A program made the translations under genes and the position numbers. DNA of 64,000 bases from positions 295,410 to 359,409 of the forward strand of contig NW_004457702.1 in NCBI RefSeq assembly GCF_000313135.1, in the 5' to 3' direction. Under the pieces are notes generated by a model that was given only the letters and a program-made list of their open reading frames with translations, had not been told where the DNA came from and did not search any database. Shown here in pieces: positions 11,291-22,181 of the stretch. The DNA is from Acanthamoeba castellanii str. Neff (taxonomy: Eukaryota; Discosea; Longamoebia; Acanthamoebidae). Positions within the stretch are counted from its first letter, which is position 1; each line of letters begins with the position of its first letter.

Positions 11291-12984
11291 TCAAAATTTG
11301 GCGGTTGTGGTGCGGGCGTGGGAGGGAACGAGGACGACACGCCCGATGACACCCTTGTCGGCCAGCAAGTGGTGGGCCTGGTGGGCCAGATCGAGCGGCA
11401 GCACCTTGTGCACGACCGGCTTCAGTTTCCGCTCGGCGGCCATCGCCAGCACCTGGGCCAGGTCCTCCCTGCAGGCCAGTGTTCAGGCCAGGGTTACATT
11501 GCTAATAATAATTATATAGATATAATCAACTGGTAAATAACGAGTACCTGGAGGCGCCGGAGCTGCCAAAGATCTTGAGTTCCTTGAGAATCAGGAGACC
11601 CGGGTTGATGGTCTCCTTGCCGGCCGTCACATTACCGATGATCACCAGCCTTTGGTCGGCTTTGATGTGAGCGCGCATGTGCGTGCAAGTGCGGTGGTGG
11701 TGCGTGTGGCGAGCGGTGCGTGTTCGCGTACCTGCCATTGGGTCGTAGACTGCGGATGCTCGAGTTCAGTGTCGGAGTGCCGACGCACTCAAGGGCCACG
11801 TCCACCGGCGGACGAACACTGCACCACAAGCGGTGAGCACACGACAACTACCACGACTGCGGACGACGTGGTGCCCATGTGTACCTGTGATGGAACTGCT
11901 GGAGCTGCTCCTTGGTCGAGCAGACGATGACCTCATCGGCGCCGTACTCGCGGAGCACGGCCGCTTTGGCCTCCGAGGAGGTGAGCGCGACCACGTGCGC
12001 GCCAAATACGCGCTTGGCCAGCTGGATGGCGTGGATGCCCACACCGCCGGTGGCCCCGGTGATCAGCACCCGCTCGCCGGGTCGCAAGTCGGCGTGGAAT
12101 CGGAGTCCGCGCAGGGCCACGCCCGCCGTGCACATCAGGAAGCACCCCTCTATCAAAACCACCACCCTTAGCACACACGCACCATCGCACACGCAAACGC
12201 ACCACCGCACACGCACATTGCACAATGGAAGAAGGCTCGAGTACCGACAAAAGAGACGGCGTCGGGGAGAGGAACGAGGGATTTCACTTTGGCGCGCACG
12301 TAGGGCGCATAGCTTCCATCCACGGTCGTGCCATAGTACTCGGAGGCCTGCTCGCACCACCGCGACGACTCGCCTGTCCACCAGAGATGCTGTCACAACC
12401 CACATCTTTGCGTGCTTATGCGGTGCGTGTGGGCGTGCGTTGGTCCGTTTGTGCGTTGGTGCGGTGGCGTGCGGTGGCGTGTGCACATACGAGGGTTGCG
12501 ACAGGTGTGACATTGGCCGCATTGGTCGTGATGCAGATTTACCACCCGGGCACCAACGCGCAGCTTACACGGCCCGGTACGTGCAATGCGTGCCTCAGTC
12601 AATAATGGCACACGCCACACGCCACGCGACAAACACGCCAGCATACCCACACTGGCTGGTCTCCGTCGGCAGCTTCGCCCACCTGTTCCACCACTCCTGC
12701 AAACTGAGCGCAGAAGGCAAGCGTTAGGTCGTGCATTGAGCGTTGTGTTGGGGGGGGAGAGACCGAACCTCGTGGCCAGCGATGAGGGGCAGGGCGAACG
12801 GAGCGGGGTGGCCGCCCCTGAGCTCGACCAGCTCGCGGTGGCACACGCCCACGGCCTCCACCCGCACCAGCACGTCGCCGCGGCCCGGCTGCGGCACCGG
12901 CACCTCGCGCCCGACCAGTGACAGCTTCGCCCCGGCCCTGGCCCGTCCGCCCTCCTCCCCTCCCTCTAGCCTGTACGCCTTCAT
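11291..12984 (-). CDS. Zinc-dependent alcohol dehydrogenase / quinone reductase (MDR family)
   Basis: Medium-chain dehydrogenase/reductase that oxidises or reduces alcohols, aldehydes or enones with NAD(P)(H). The ATG at 12984 opens exon 1 (to 12769) with VPVPQPGRGDVLVRVEAVGVCHRELVELRGGHP and a GHE zinc motif. Later exons supply the structural-zinc segment DQCGQCHTCRN (about 12530), SYAPYVRAKVKSLVPLPD (about 12310), the Rossmann motif ITGATGGVGIHAIQLAK (about 12040), ALECVGTPT (about 11790), LVIIGNVTAGK (about 11620) and a last exon ending at a TGA at 11291-11293. Catalytic Cys, GHE and structural cysteines are all visible, so it is probably a true zinc enzyme rather than a zinc-free quinone reductase. 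At least seven short introns; several contain CGCACA-type repeats. Substrate unknown. Confidence 0.85.
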
Positions 12985-13252
12985 TATTTTTTTATTTTAC
13001 CTCTTTATTTTCTTATTCAAATAAAAATAAAAATACACTGCCACCCACTTGTTGTCGTTGCACAATTCGTGCAATCGGGGAAAGTGCGAAAGTCCGCGTA
13101 GAGACAGAAAGCTGGAATAAAAGGGGAATGGTAGGTCGCGTTACCGGCGCCGGATCGGCGGAGATCATCTCTTCATTATCGAATCGCGTAGCGACACACA
13201 CCTGATCGCTAATCTTTTTGAGAGATCTTTCGCGAAACACATCATATTCGCG
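12985..13252. other. Divergent intergenic region, MDR dehydrogenase / DEAD-box helicase
   Basis: AT-rich near 12984-13040, then moderate GC. No gene is seen. It presumably holds both promoters. Confidence 0.5.
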
Positions 13253-14581
13253 ATGGAAGGCCAATCACACACGAACGGAGGGAGCAACGGCGCATCGCGA
13301 GGAGGACGGGGAGGCGGAGGTGGAGGACGCGGTGGCGGTAGGGGCGAGGGCAGAGCCGGAGGTCGCGGCGGACGAGGCGGCGGAGGCGGTCGCGGCGGAT
13401 TTGGCGGCAATGGTGGAGGCGGTCGAGGCGGCGGTGCCAATGGCGGCCAGAGGTACCAGCCCAAGGCCCCCGCCAGTGAGGCGCCCAACGGCCATGCCGG
13501 CTTCCATCATTCTCGTCCTCAACAGCCGAGATTCGGCCCTGATGGCGCGATCCCGATGCCCGACGGAATTGGAGCCCACGTGAACAAGAGGAAGAGGGGA
13601 GGCGGCGACGAGAATGGCGGACGAGGCGGCGCCGGCGGCGGTGGTCGCGGCGGCCGCAGGGGTGGACGAGGCGGCGGTCGCGGCGGCGGACGACAGCAGC
13701 AGCCGCACCGAGAGCAGACCGGCGGAGAGGAGTTCGTGCGGCCCGCTGCCGCGGACGACATGGAGGCGGAGGAGGAGATGATCGTCGAGTCGCTCGGCGA
13801 GGTCGAAGTCGCCGACGGTACGCTCGCCACCACCGCCACCAACAACAAGAAGCAGAACAAGAAGGGCAACAAGAACAAGAAACAGAAAACCGCCCATGAA
13901 GAAGCTCCCGCCGCTCCTGCTGCTGATGCCACGGGTACTTAACACACCGCCGTCGCTTCCTCTTCGCCTGGCCAGCCTGTCTGCTGTGATCACTGCGTTG
14001 CGCACGATAGTGTCGCTAACTCCACTGCAGCTCACTCTCTTTCTTTTCCTCCTCCTTCTTCTTCGGTTGTGTTTTGTGTCTCTGCAGAGTCGAAGCCGTT
14101 CATGACGAAGACGACGTTCGCGTCGATGTCCAACCTGATCTGCCGCGAGTCGCTGCAGGCCCTGCAGCAGGCCGGGTTCACCTACATGACCCAGGTGCAG
14201 GAGGCGGCCATCCCGATTGCGGTGACCGGCAAGGATCTCATCGCCAAGGCCCGCACCGGTACCGGCAAGACGCTGGGCTTCCTCATGCCCTCCATCGAGC
14301 GCCTTCACGCCAAGAAGTACTCGCGCCCGTTCTCTCTCTCTCTTACACACACACACACAACGCGTGTGACTAACGATGTGGTGCGTGTGCCTTGCCTTGT
14401 GACAGGCTGTTCACGCCGCCGGGCAAGATCGCGATCCTGGTGATCTCGCCCACGAGGGAGCTGGCCATGCAGACCATGAAGGAGGCCCAGATGCTCCTCA
14501 AGCAGCACCGCTACCGCGCGCAGTGCGTGATCGGCGGAACCAACATCAAGTCAGAGCAGCGCAACCTGAACCAGGGCGGCG

Positions 14582-14615
<34 letters not shown>

Positions 14616-15823
14616 GGACCATATCCAAAACAGCCGCGGCGTGCGCGAGCTGCTCGATTCGGTGTCGGTGCTGGTGCTCGATGAGGCGGACAAGCTGCTG
14701 GAGATGGGCTTCAAGAAGGACATCGACACCATCGTCTCGTACCTGCCCCCCACGGGCCACCGCCAGACGCTGCTCTTCTCGGCCACCATGCCCGACCAGC
14801 TCGCACAGCTCGTGCGCAACATCATCGCGCCGACCCACCAGACCATCGACACGGTGGGCGACGACCAGACCAACGTCCAGGTCAAGCAGGAGTACGTCAT
14901 CGCCCCGTTCAAGGACCAGATCCCGATCTTCTACCAGATGGTGAGGGAGCACATGGCCAGCGAGCGGGACTACAAGATCATCGCCTTCTTCGTCACGGCG
15001 CGCATGACCCAATTCATGGCCAACCTCTTCAACGACTGCCTGGGCATTCCCACGCTCGAGATCCACTCGCGCAAGTCCCAGAGCCAGCGAACATCCACCT
15101 CGGACAAGTTCAGGAAGGGCAAGAACGTCATCATGTTCTCCTCCGACGTCTCTGCTCGCGGCGTCGACTACCCTGATGTCACCCTCGTCCTCCAGGTCCG
15201 TCTTCCTGACTCGTGTGTGTGTGTGTCGTGTGTGTGTGTCGTGTTGGCGTTGAACTAAACGTTTGGGTGAATTGTGCAGATGGGTCTCCCTGCCGATTCG
15301 GCGCAGTACATCCACAGGCTGGGCCGTACTGCCAGGGCCGGCAAGGAGGGATCGGGTCTGCTCCTGCTCGCCGACTTCGAGGCCAAGTTCCTAGGCAAGC
15401 TTCGCGAACTGCCCATCACCGAGGTGAGCTCCCCGCTCCACCCATGTCGCCCTTTGTGTGCGGTGTGCGGAGTGTACACGGCACACTTGCTGACGTGTCC
15501 ACCATCCGCAAATTATGATAATGCAGTACAAGCCGAAGCGACCGCTGGCCACCTACGAGACCATGCCGGCCGAGATGATGGCGCTGCAGGGCCATAAGGG
15601 CGCGCGAGGCCTCAAGAAGCTGCAGGACGGTATAGGCCAGGCCTACCAGTCGTGGCTGGGCTACTACAACGGCCACTCGAGGTACCTCAACTGGAGCAAG
15701 GAGCAGCTCGTGGCCCAGGCCAACGAGCTCGCCACCATCCTCGGCGCCGACCGCCCGCCCAAGCTCACCGCCCAGTGCATCGGCAAGATGGGCCTGCGCG
15801 GCGTGCGCGGCCTTGCCATGTAA
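13253..15823 (+). CDS. DEAD-box ATP-dependent RNA helicase with RGG-rich N-terminus (Mss116/plant RH26-31-like)
   Basis: Five exons with matching phases: 13253-13934, 14088-14316, 14406-15195, 15280-15423, 15527-15823, giving 713 residues. Residues 1-230 are low complexity: GGRGG tracts flanking a KRKRGGG basic patch, an acidic stretch (DDMEAEEEMIVESLGEVEV) and a lysine-rich KKQNKKGNKNKK run. The core follows with the Q motif region (FTYMTQVQEAAIP), ARTGTGKT, PTRELA, GG, TPGRLLD, DEAD, SAT, an ARGVDYPDV segment and HRLGRTARAGKEG. The ARGVDYPDVTLVLQMGLP segment matches best the Mss116/AtRH25-26-31 branch, whose members act in organelles or nucleoli as RNA chaperones. Here the RGG start is not an obvious targeting peptide, so a nuclear/nucleolar or cytoplasmic site is more likely. 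The gene is divergent from the dehydrogenase. Confidence 0.92.
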
Positions 15824-16320
15824 AGAAGAGCAAACCCTTCGTTTTTTTTTTTTTGTTTTTTGAAATGCCAAAGAGATTGTTGGTCTTGCTTTCACCACTC
15901 TTGCGACACTCCACACCAAATATTGATCTTGCACAGCTTCATCACTCTTCCAGAGCTGTGGTGTACATAGTTATTATTTTGATTTCCCAGATATGGTGTG
16001 TGACTGTTTTGGTGTTAATTCTAATCCAGTCCCATAATCGTGCGTCCGGGCCAATGTGTCCACTGCCAACCCCAGCTGCAGGGTGCTCTCATGCACATGT
16101 GATGCTCGAGACATTGGAAGGAGGACCACAGGTTAGATGTGGACCTCCCGCCGCTGTGAGACACAAACTGCGAATGAATCGATGAAGCGGTCCAGGTTGA
16201 CTGGGACCACTCGTCACGGCTCGCAGCTGTACGGGGACACTCGCGGATAGCTCCATCACCTTTTGCCCGCTCGGGGCGATGGTGTGCTCAACCCCAACCA
16301 TGCTTTTGGAATTTAGGAGT
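15824..16320. other. Convergent intergenic region, helicase / LRR gene
   Basis: A T-tract at about 15841-15861 right after the helicase stop may be part of the 3' end. The remainder has only short frames in both directions. I see no supported gene. Confidence 0.5.
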
Positions 16321-17801
16321 TCAGAGGAGCAGGTTGGCCTGATACCCGTGTTGCAGGGTGTGGAGGCTTCGCAACTGCATCAGCGGGCTTGCCTTCAGCA
16401 TCGACGGCATATCTGAGATCGAGCACGCAATGTGAGCGCCTCTGCGATGATGCGGTGGTGTCGTGTGTGGTGTGTGTGTGTTGTAGTATGTACCTGGTGG
16501 ATAGTCGCCTTTGAATTTGAGCACAGCGAGGCGGGACGAAGAGGCCAACAGGAGCTCGGCCAGCCGCTCCAGGGTGCTCGCCGTGAGTGGGTCGCTCTGG
16601 AAAGCCAAGGCCGCCGTCGGCGCCGGTGTGGTGGTGGCTTGTCGCCTCGTCGTCGTCGTAGTAGTGGTGGACTGACGAGCCGCTGCGGGTGGCGGCACGT
16701 TGGTGCCCGAGTTGAAGGTGAGCCAGGCCAGGTCGGGCGGAAAGGCCGTCGTGTCGGGGTAGCACTCGATCGCCGGCTCGTCGCTCTCGACGCGGCGCAG
16801 GAGCAGCACCGAGACGGAGACGGACAGGCGGCGGAGGAGGGGCAGCTCCTCGAGCAGTTCGGCAAAGACCGGCGCGGCGAAGACGACCATGGGCAGACGG
16901 AGGTCGACCAGGCGCGACAAGGTGCGCAGGCGCGATGGGCCGAACACCGTGTCGGAGCACGGCCGGATAGAGAGATGCGTGAGACTGGTCAGCTTGCTCA
17001 ACCGCGCCTCGGGCAGACGTGCTGTGTATCCTGCATTTCCACGTGGTCAGGACCACACGCCCGGAACGCACACACCGCACACACCGCACACACCGCACAC
17101 ACCGCACACACCGCACACGCTCGTAAGGAAAAAGGTTGTGTACCATTGCTTGGCAGGCCAAACGTCAGTTCTCGTAGCGTGGCAGGGTTCAAGTTAATAA
17201 GAAATGAGCCTGGCCCAATCGCGAACAGAGATTAGTTACTGTGCCGTGTGCCGTGTGCCGTGTGCCGTGTGCCGTGTGCCGTGTGCCGTGTGCCGTGTGC
17301 CGTGTGCCGTGTGTGCCGTGTGCCGTGTGTGCCGTGTACCGTCCGTGCCCATGCCGGCGACGTTGAGATGTTCGAGCCTGGTGAGCCGGGTGAGAAAACG
17401 AAGCGACGGATCGCGAAAGCGGAGGCCGGGCGGCTGCATTGACCGTCGGATCACGGCCTGAGGCCCGCTCGCGGCGGCTTTTCCCGCCTGACTCAGGTTT
17501 AGGCTCCGCAGGGTAGTCAATCGCGAGAGGGACTTGAGGCCGTGTGGCGTGCAGGGACACGCCACCAGCGAGAGCGACTCGAGCGAGCGCAGCGTCGCCA
17601 CCTGCTCGAGGCACGTGTCTTCCACCTGCCATCACTTTCGATGAGCTGGTGTGTGTGTGTGATGAGTGTAGAGTTGCGGTGGGTGTTGGGAGCGTACCCA
17701 CCACGAGTTGTCCAGGCACAGACGTCTCAACCCCACCAGGGCGGCCACTTCCTCTATAGCACAAGAGCGGTTAGCCGCGCGCACCACACGCACCACACGC
17801 G

Positions 17802-17832
<31 letters not shown>

Positions 17833-18291
17833 AACGCCTACCACGCACGCAGGCACGCACGACATAGCCGTACTGATGGCTGCTGGCTGCAGGGAAGTGG
17901 CCGACAGGTTGAGCGCCGTGAGATTGGGCAGATCGCCCAGGCCCTTGATTCCCTTGGGCGACAGCTTGGTGCACCCGCTCAGGTCCAACTCGTCCCCTGA
18001 TCGTTGGCGGTTCGAAGAAAATGAAAGATGAAGACAAGAGAGACGAAGCCTGGGCGGCGTACAGGTGGTGCGCTGGTGGGCCGGGTGGAGGAGGTGGGCC
18101 AACGAGTTGGAGGTGAGCCGGTCGCTGCGGCGTAGGAAATCGATGAGGGCGCGCCGCAGATCGTCGGGCAGGGCGGGCAGGCCGTGGACCACCCCCGCCC
18201 GGTGCATGCCACATGCAATCACTTCCATGCACCTCGCCTCCAGCGAGCCTGGGGTATGGCTCTTCATCTTCTCATCCACCGCTTCCGCCAT
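16321..18291 (-). CDS. Leucine-rich repeat protein (RNI/Zyg-11-like LRR type)
   Basis: Probably a protein-binding scaffold. The ATG at 18291 opens MAEAVDEKMKSHTPGS and a helical lead with ALPDDLRRALIDFLRRSDRL that may be a capping or box-like helix pair. Exons then carry LRR units: DELDLSGCTKLSPKGIKGL and LPNLTALNLSATSLQPAAI near 17990-17880; LVGLRRLCLDNSWW near 17730; LRSLESLSLVACPCTPHGL, LTTLRSLNLSQAG and LTRLEHLNVAGMG at 17625-17350; SLTHLSIRPCSDTVFG, LVDLRLPMVVF and LPLLRRLSVSVSV at 17000-16790. A Thr-rich spacer (TTTTTTTRRQATTTPAPTAA) precedes the last repeats, and the stop is at 16321-16323. An in-frame ATG at 18441 would add 50 residues. Introns hold the CACACACCG, GTGCCGT and CG/AC repeats. 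No enzyme domain is seen. Partner unknown. Confidence 0.78.
17069..17119. repeat. (CACACACCG)n 9-mer tandem repeat, LRR gene intron
   Basis: About five near-perfect copies of a 9-bp unit. Confidence 0.92.
17241..17337. repeat. (GTGCCGT)n 7-mer tandem repeat, LRR gene intron
   Basis: About 13 copies of a 7-bp unit with two places where one extra GT is inserted. Confidence 0.95.
17799..17833. repeat. (CG)n(AC)n microsatellite, LRR gene intron
   Basis: A CG run passes directly into an AC run. Confidence 0.92.
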
Positions 18292-18513
18292 CTTTTCTGC
18301 TGTTTTTGGAAACGTTTTGACAAATTTCGTAACGCTTCGGAAACGTAAAATAGACCAATGGTGTGCTCCAGAATCACGTGCAACGGTCTCGGCGTTTGGT
18401 TGGTTATTTTGTCGCCGCCGCTCTCTGATTGCCCTTTGCACAACAGGTCAACACACTTTCAACCTAGAAGAGAAGCACGGTCTGGCCGCGCGCGACACCC
18501 ACCACTACAAAAA
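18292..18513. other. Divergent intergenic region, LRR gene / DEP-CLU gene
   Basis: About 220 bp, no supported gene. If the LRR protein starts at the upstream ATG (18441), part of this is coding. Confidence 0.45.
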
Positions 18514-19800
18514 ATGAAGCGAGCGGAGACAGCGCCGGTGTTGGCGCGAGCCTGTACTCGCGGCGGCAAGGGGGGCTTCTTTCGTCGGCGGCCGCCTGCG
18601 GTCTGCCCAACCGATGCCGAGGGTGCGGCTGCCCTTGCCACGCCCGGCAGCGGTGCAGGCCGGGTGCTGTCGGCCTCGGCCCTCTCTCAACTCGCTCTAG
18701 GTACCTTATTTCAATTATCTTCTTCTATTTGCTCTTGGGCTATGGGCCTCATCGTAGTTGACATTTTCCTTAAAAAATAAATAAATACCAAATACTAAAT
18801 AATGATATATTTAATTATTCTATAATAACTGAAATGAAAATGGTTAAGACATGGCGCTGGACCCGATGGCTGGCGGGATCGCGCTGCGAAACCGGAAGTA
18901 CCGCCTCAAGACCTACCGACAGTGCTTTGGTACGTACCTGCGCCCCACCCACCACAGGGCCTTGGAGACCCACCCACGCACTCTCCTTTGCAGCGCTGAC
19001 CTTGCCATTGTGGGTGTGATGGTATCCTGTCAGACGTGGACGAGTTTGTGGCGTGGGTGGTGGCCTACGGTCAGCGCGTGTTGGGTCGTCAGGTGACCCG
19101 CGAGGAGGCCATCCGCACCGGAGAGCAGCTCCATCGGTTCGTGCTCGCCGCCTTCCCCTTTCTCTTGAGTGGAATGCCATACATTCCGCTTCGCCTTGTG
19201 AAGCTGACAGTCTCATGGGTGGTGGCGGTGGTTCAGGGCGAGGGTCATTGAACACGTGGTGGACAAGAACAAGCCGTTCCAGGAGGGATTCTTCTTCTGG
19301 CGGTTCACGGAGCACTTCATGCAACACACCCGGTTCCCGCCCAGCCCCTCGGAATCGACCGTACGCCCACGTGATATCACGACCATCGCACGCGTAACAC
19401 GCACACGCACACACGCACCCTCTGATGTGTGGTGTGGACACAGGAGGGCGGGCTGAACCTGTTCATGCCGGCCATGCCAGTCAATTCCACCGATCTGAAC
19501 CGGTCCCAGTGGACGTCGGTACAAAAGTGGACCGTCGACGAGGAGTTGGAGGCCAAGAGCCGACGACCCAACATCCTGCTGGGCTCACGTACCACCCTCG
19601 ACACAGAGGAGACAAAAAACGAAAGCGAAGAGGCCACTTCGGACCAAAAGGCGGCGGAGCGAGATGCGCTCTATCTTTACGTGGATTTGTCTTCGTCCGC
19701 CAGCGTGAATGCCGAGCCGGTCAATGAGACCAACACGAAGGCTGCGGTGCGGTAACGCGCGCTGTGGTATTGTCCATACCTCACTAATTGTGCGTGTGCG

Positions 19801-19833
<33 letters not shown>

Positions 19834-22113
19834 GCGCGCATGGTGTGACAACAGGAAGAAGAAGACGTGGTAATCGACGGCGGGTACAGCGGAGTGAACG
19901 ACGGGGAGCCTGAAGCCTCGATTTATTCAGCCGTCGATGGCGCCCAGGCGCAACAAAAGAAGCCAAAGAAAGAAAAGAAGAAAACGAAGCCCGCAAAGCC
20001 TCAGCTGCGCGATTTGGTGAACAGCGTCTACGTTGACGGTGGCTACGCTGGCACGGGTACTCCTCGCCTCAACTTCTGCGGGTAGTTTGGTTGGTTGACA
20101 CTGCATGCACTGTTTCTGCAGGGGAGGATACGACGGAGACGGTGTACAGTGGTGAGTCGCGCGACAAGTGGGAAGAAGAGAACAAGGAAGCAGAGAGAAC
20201 GAATTCCATCTACAGCACAATGGACGGCGCGTCGGATGACGAAGCTGTCGCCTATGAAGACGACGATGCGACCGACGCCACCGCCACCGCCACCGACGAC
20301 GACCAGTCAGACTCGGAAGTCGACTCCGACGATGAATCTGACCACTCCAAAGCTACCAAGAAAAAAGGTGCCAGTGGCGCTCATGTGGATGCGGGCGTGA
20401 GTGGGTGTCTGACTGCATTCTTTGGTGGCGTGTGCTTGGCTGCTGGGCAGTGGAGGGCACGACCGAGATTCTGGAGCGGAACAAGGGAAAGGGCATCGAC
20501 TGGAACCATCGGTTCCAAGACCTCTTGTCCAGGTAACTTTTTTAACTCCTATGCATGTAATTTTACCTCCGAACCGTGCTTGAGGCCTGAGCCGATCGGC
20601 AGATTCGGGAAGGACGACACTGTGCCCGACGGCCTCTACTGCCTACAGAACGACTTCATATGCGCAGGTACCCCCGGAACTCCCCCATAAGGGCAGACTC
20701 GCGTGGTCCACGACTGACGCTGGGACCCTGCAGCGACCGCCTACGCGCGACTCATCATCAGCGAAATCACCCTGCCGCCCAAGCTAAAGACCATCAAGCC
20801 CGTGGGCATCGGCGGGTACGCGACCAATGGCCTCCAGTCTGTAGTCTGTAGTCTTCCAGTACTCACCCGATTCGTGGTCAAATCATCGCCACGTGATCAC
20901 ACAGATTGGCCGGCGGCGAAAAGTACATCAAGAACGGAATCCTCTTCAAGTTCGCCCTCGACTCGCAGCTCAAGTACGCTGCAATCCATCCAATCGCCAC
21001 ACGGTCAAGGATAAAAATAGTAAATTCTAAGCACACGAACCACCACCGCCACCACCGACCAACAGGGTGGCTGATACAAAGGGTGGGTGGGCGAACAAGT
21101 GGATGTACGGCTGGGACGCTCCGTCGCACAAGAATGGTACGATCATGCAAGTGTTGTGTTTGACAACGTACGACACAATTTGATTCATTTCCATTTTTTT
21201 GGTGATAAACTTATGAACAGCCGGAAAGGCAGCTGGGCGAGAGCTCAATGGAATCCAAGCGATGTTCGTCACCTTCACGCCCAAGCTCAAGTACGCATGA
21301 TTCCTGCTCCGTTCAATCTTAGCTGCGACAGCTTAACGCGAACCACCTCACACGCGCCACCGCACGCACACGCATAGTTTTCCGCTCATGTGTGTGATCG
21401 ATCATTGCGGCTATCGGATCATCGCTGTCGCTGTGCTGCCCATCTCATCGACGACACTCAAATACGGATCGAGGTTCGCACCAAGCCCGCCTACTATGCT
21501 ATTTTTTTTAACGCCCGGCCCTCACTCACGCACACCGCACACACCGCACACACCGCACACACTGCAGTGACGGAGGTCGAACAGTGCACGCGGACATTCC
21601 GGAGCTCAACGATGCCATGGCGCAGGCGTGTCAGTCGCTGGGCCTGTGCGGACACAAGGTCAAGGACAAGATCCTCTACGGACCGGGCGACATCGAGGCC
21701 CACCACGGCACCGACGGCCGATACTACGTCCTTGGTACAACACGCACACGCACACGCACACGCACACGCACACGCACACGCACACGCACACGCACACGCA
21801 CACGCACACGCGCACGCGCACGCGCACGCACACAACGATTTAATGACACACGACACGCTGCAGATTTTGCTCGATTGCTGCCGCCGGAGAGTCCTCCCGA
21901 TGAGTACGTTGGCCTGCCTCTGCGTTGGGGTCGCCCCCACGCAACTCACCAATTTTTGCGCCCTCGCGGCACAGTCCCGAGGAAAGGAAGTCGGACCTGC
22001 GCGGGGTGTTCTACAAACTGCTGCGACCGGAGCTCGTGTTCGCCTACAAACAAAAGCACAACATCTACCTCTGCTCCGATGCATTCACCGCATGGGTATG
22101 CCTATAATGCGTG

Positions 22114-22181
<68 letters not shown>

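Noticed and set aside
13265..14356. 363-codon minus-strand frame
   Set aside because: Antisense to the RGG exon and first intron of the helicase; composition mirrors Gly/Arg codons.
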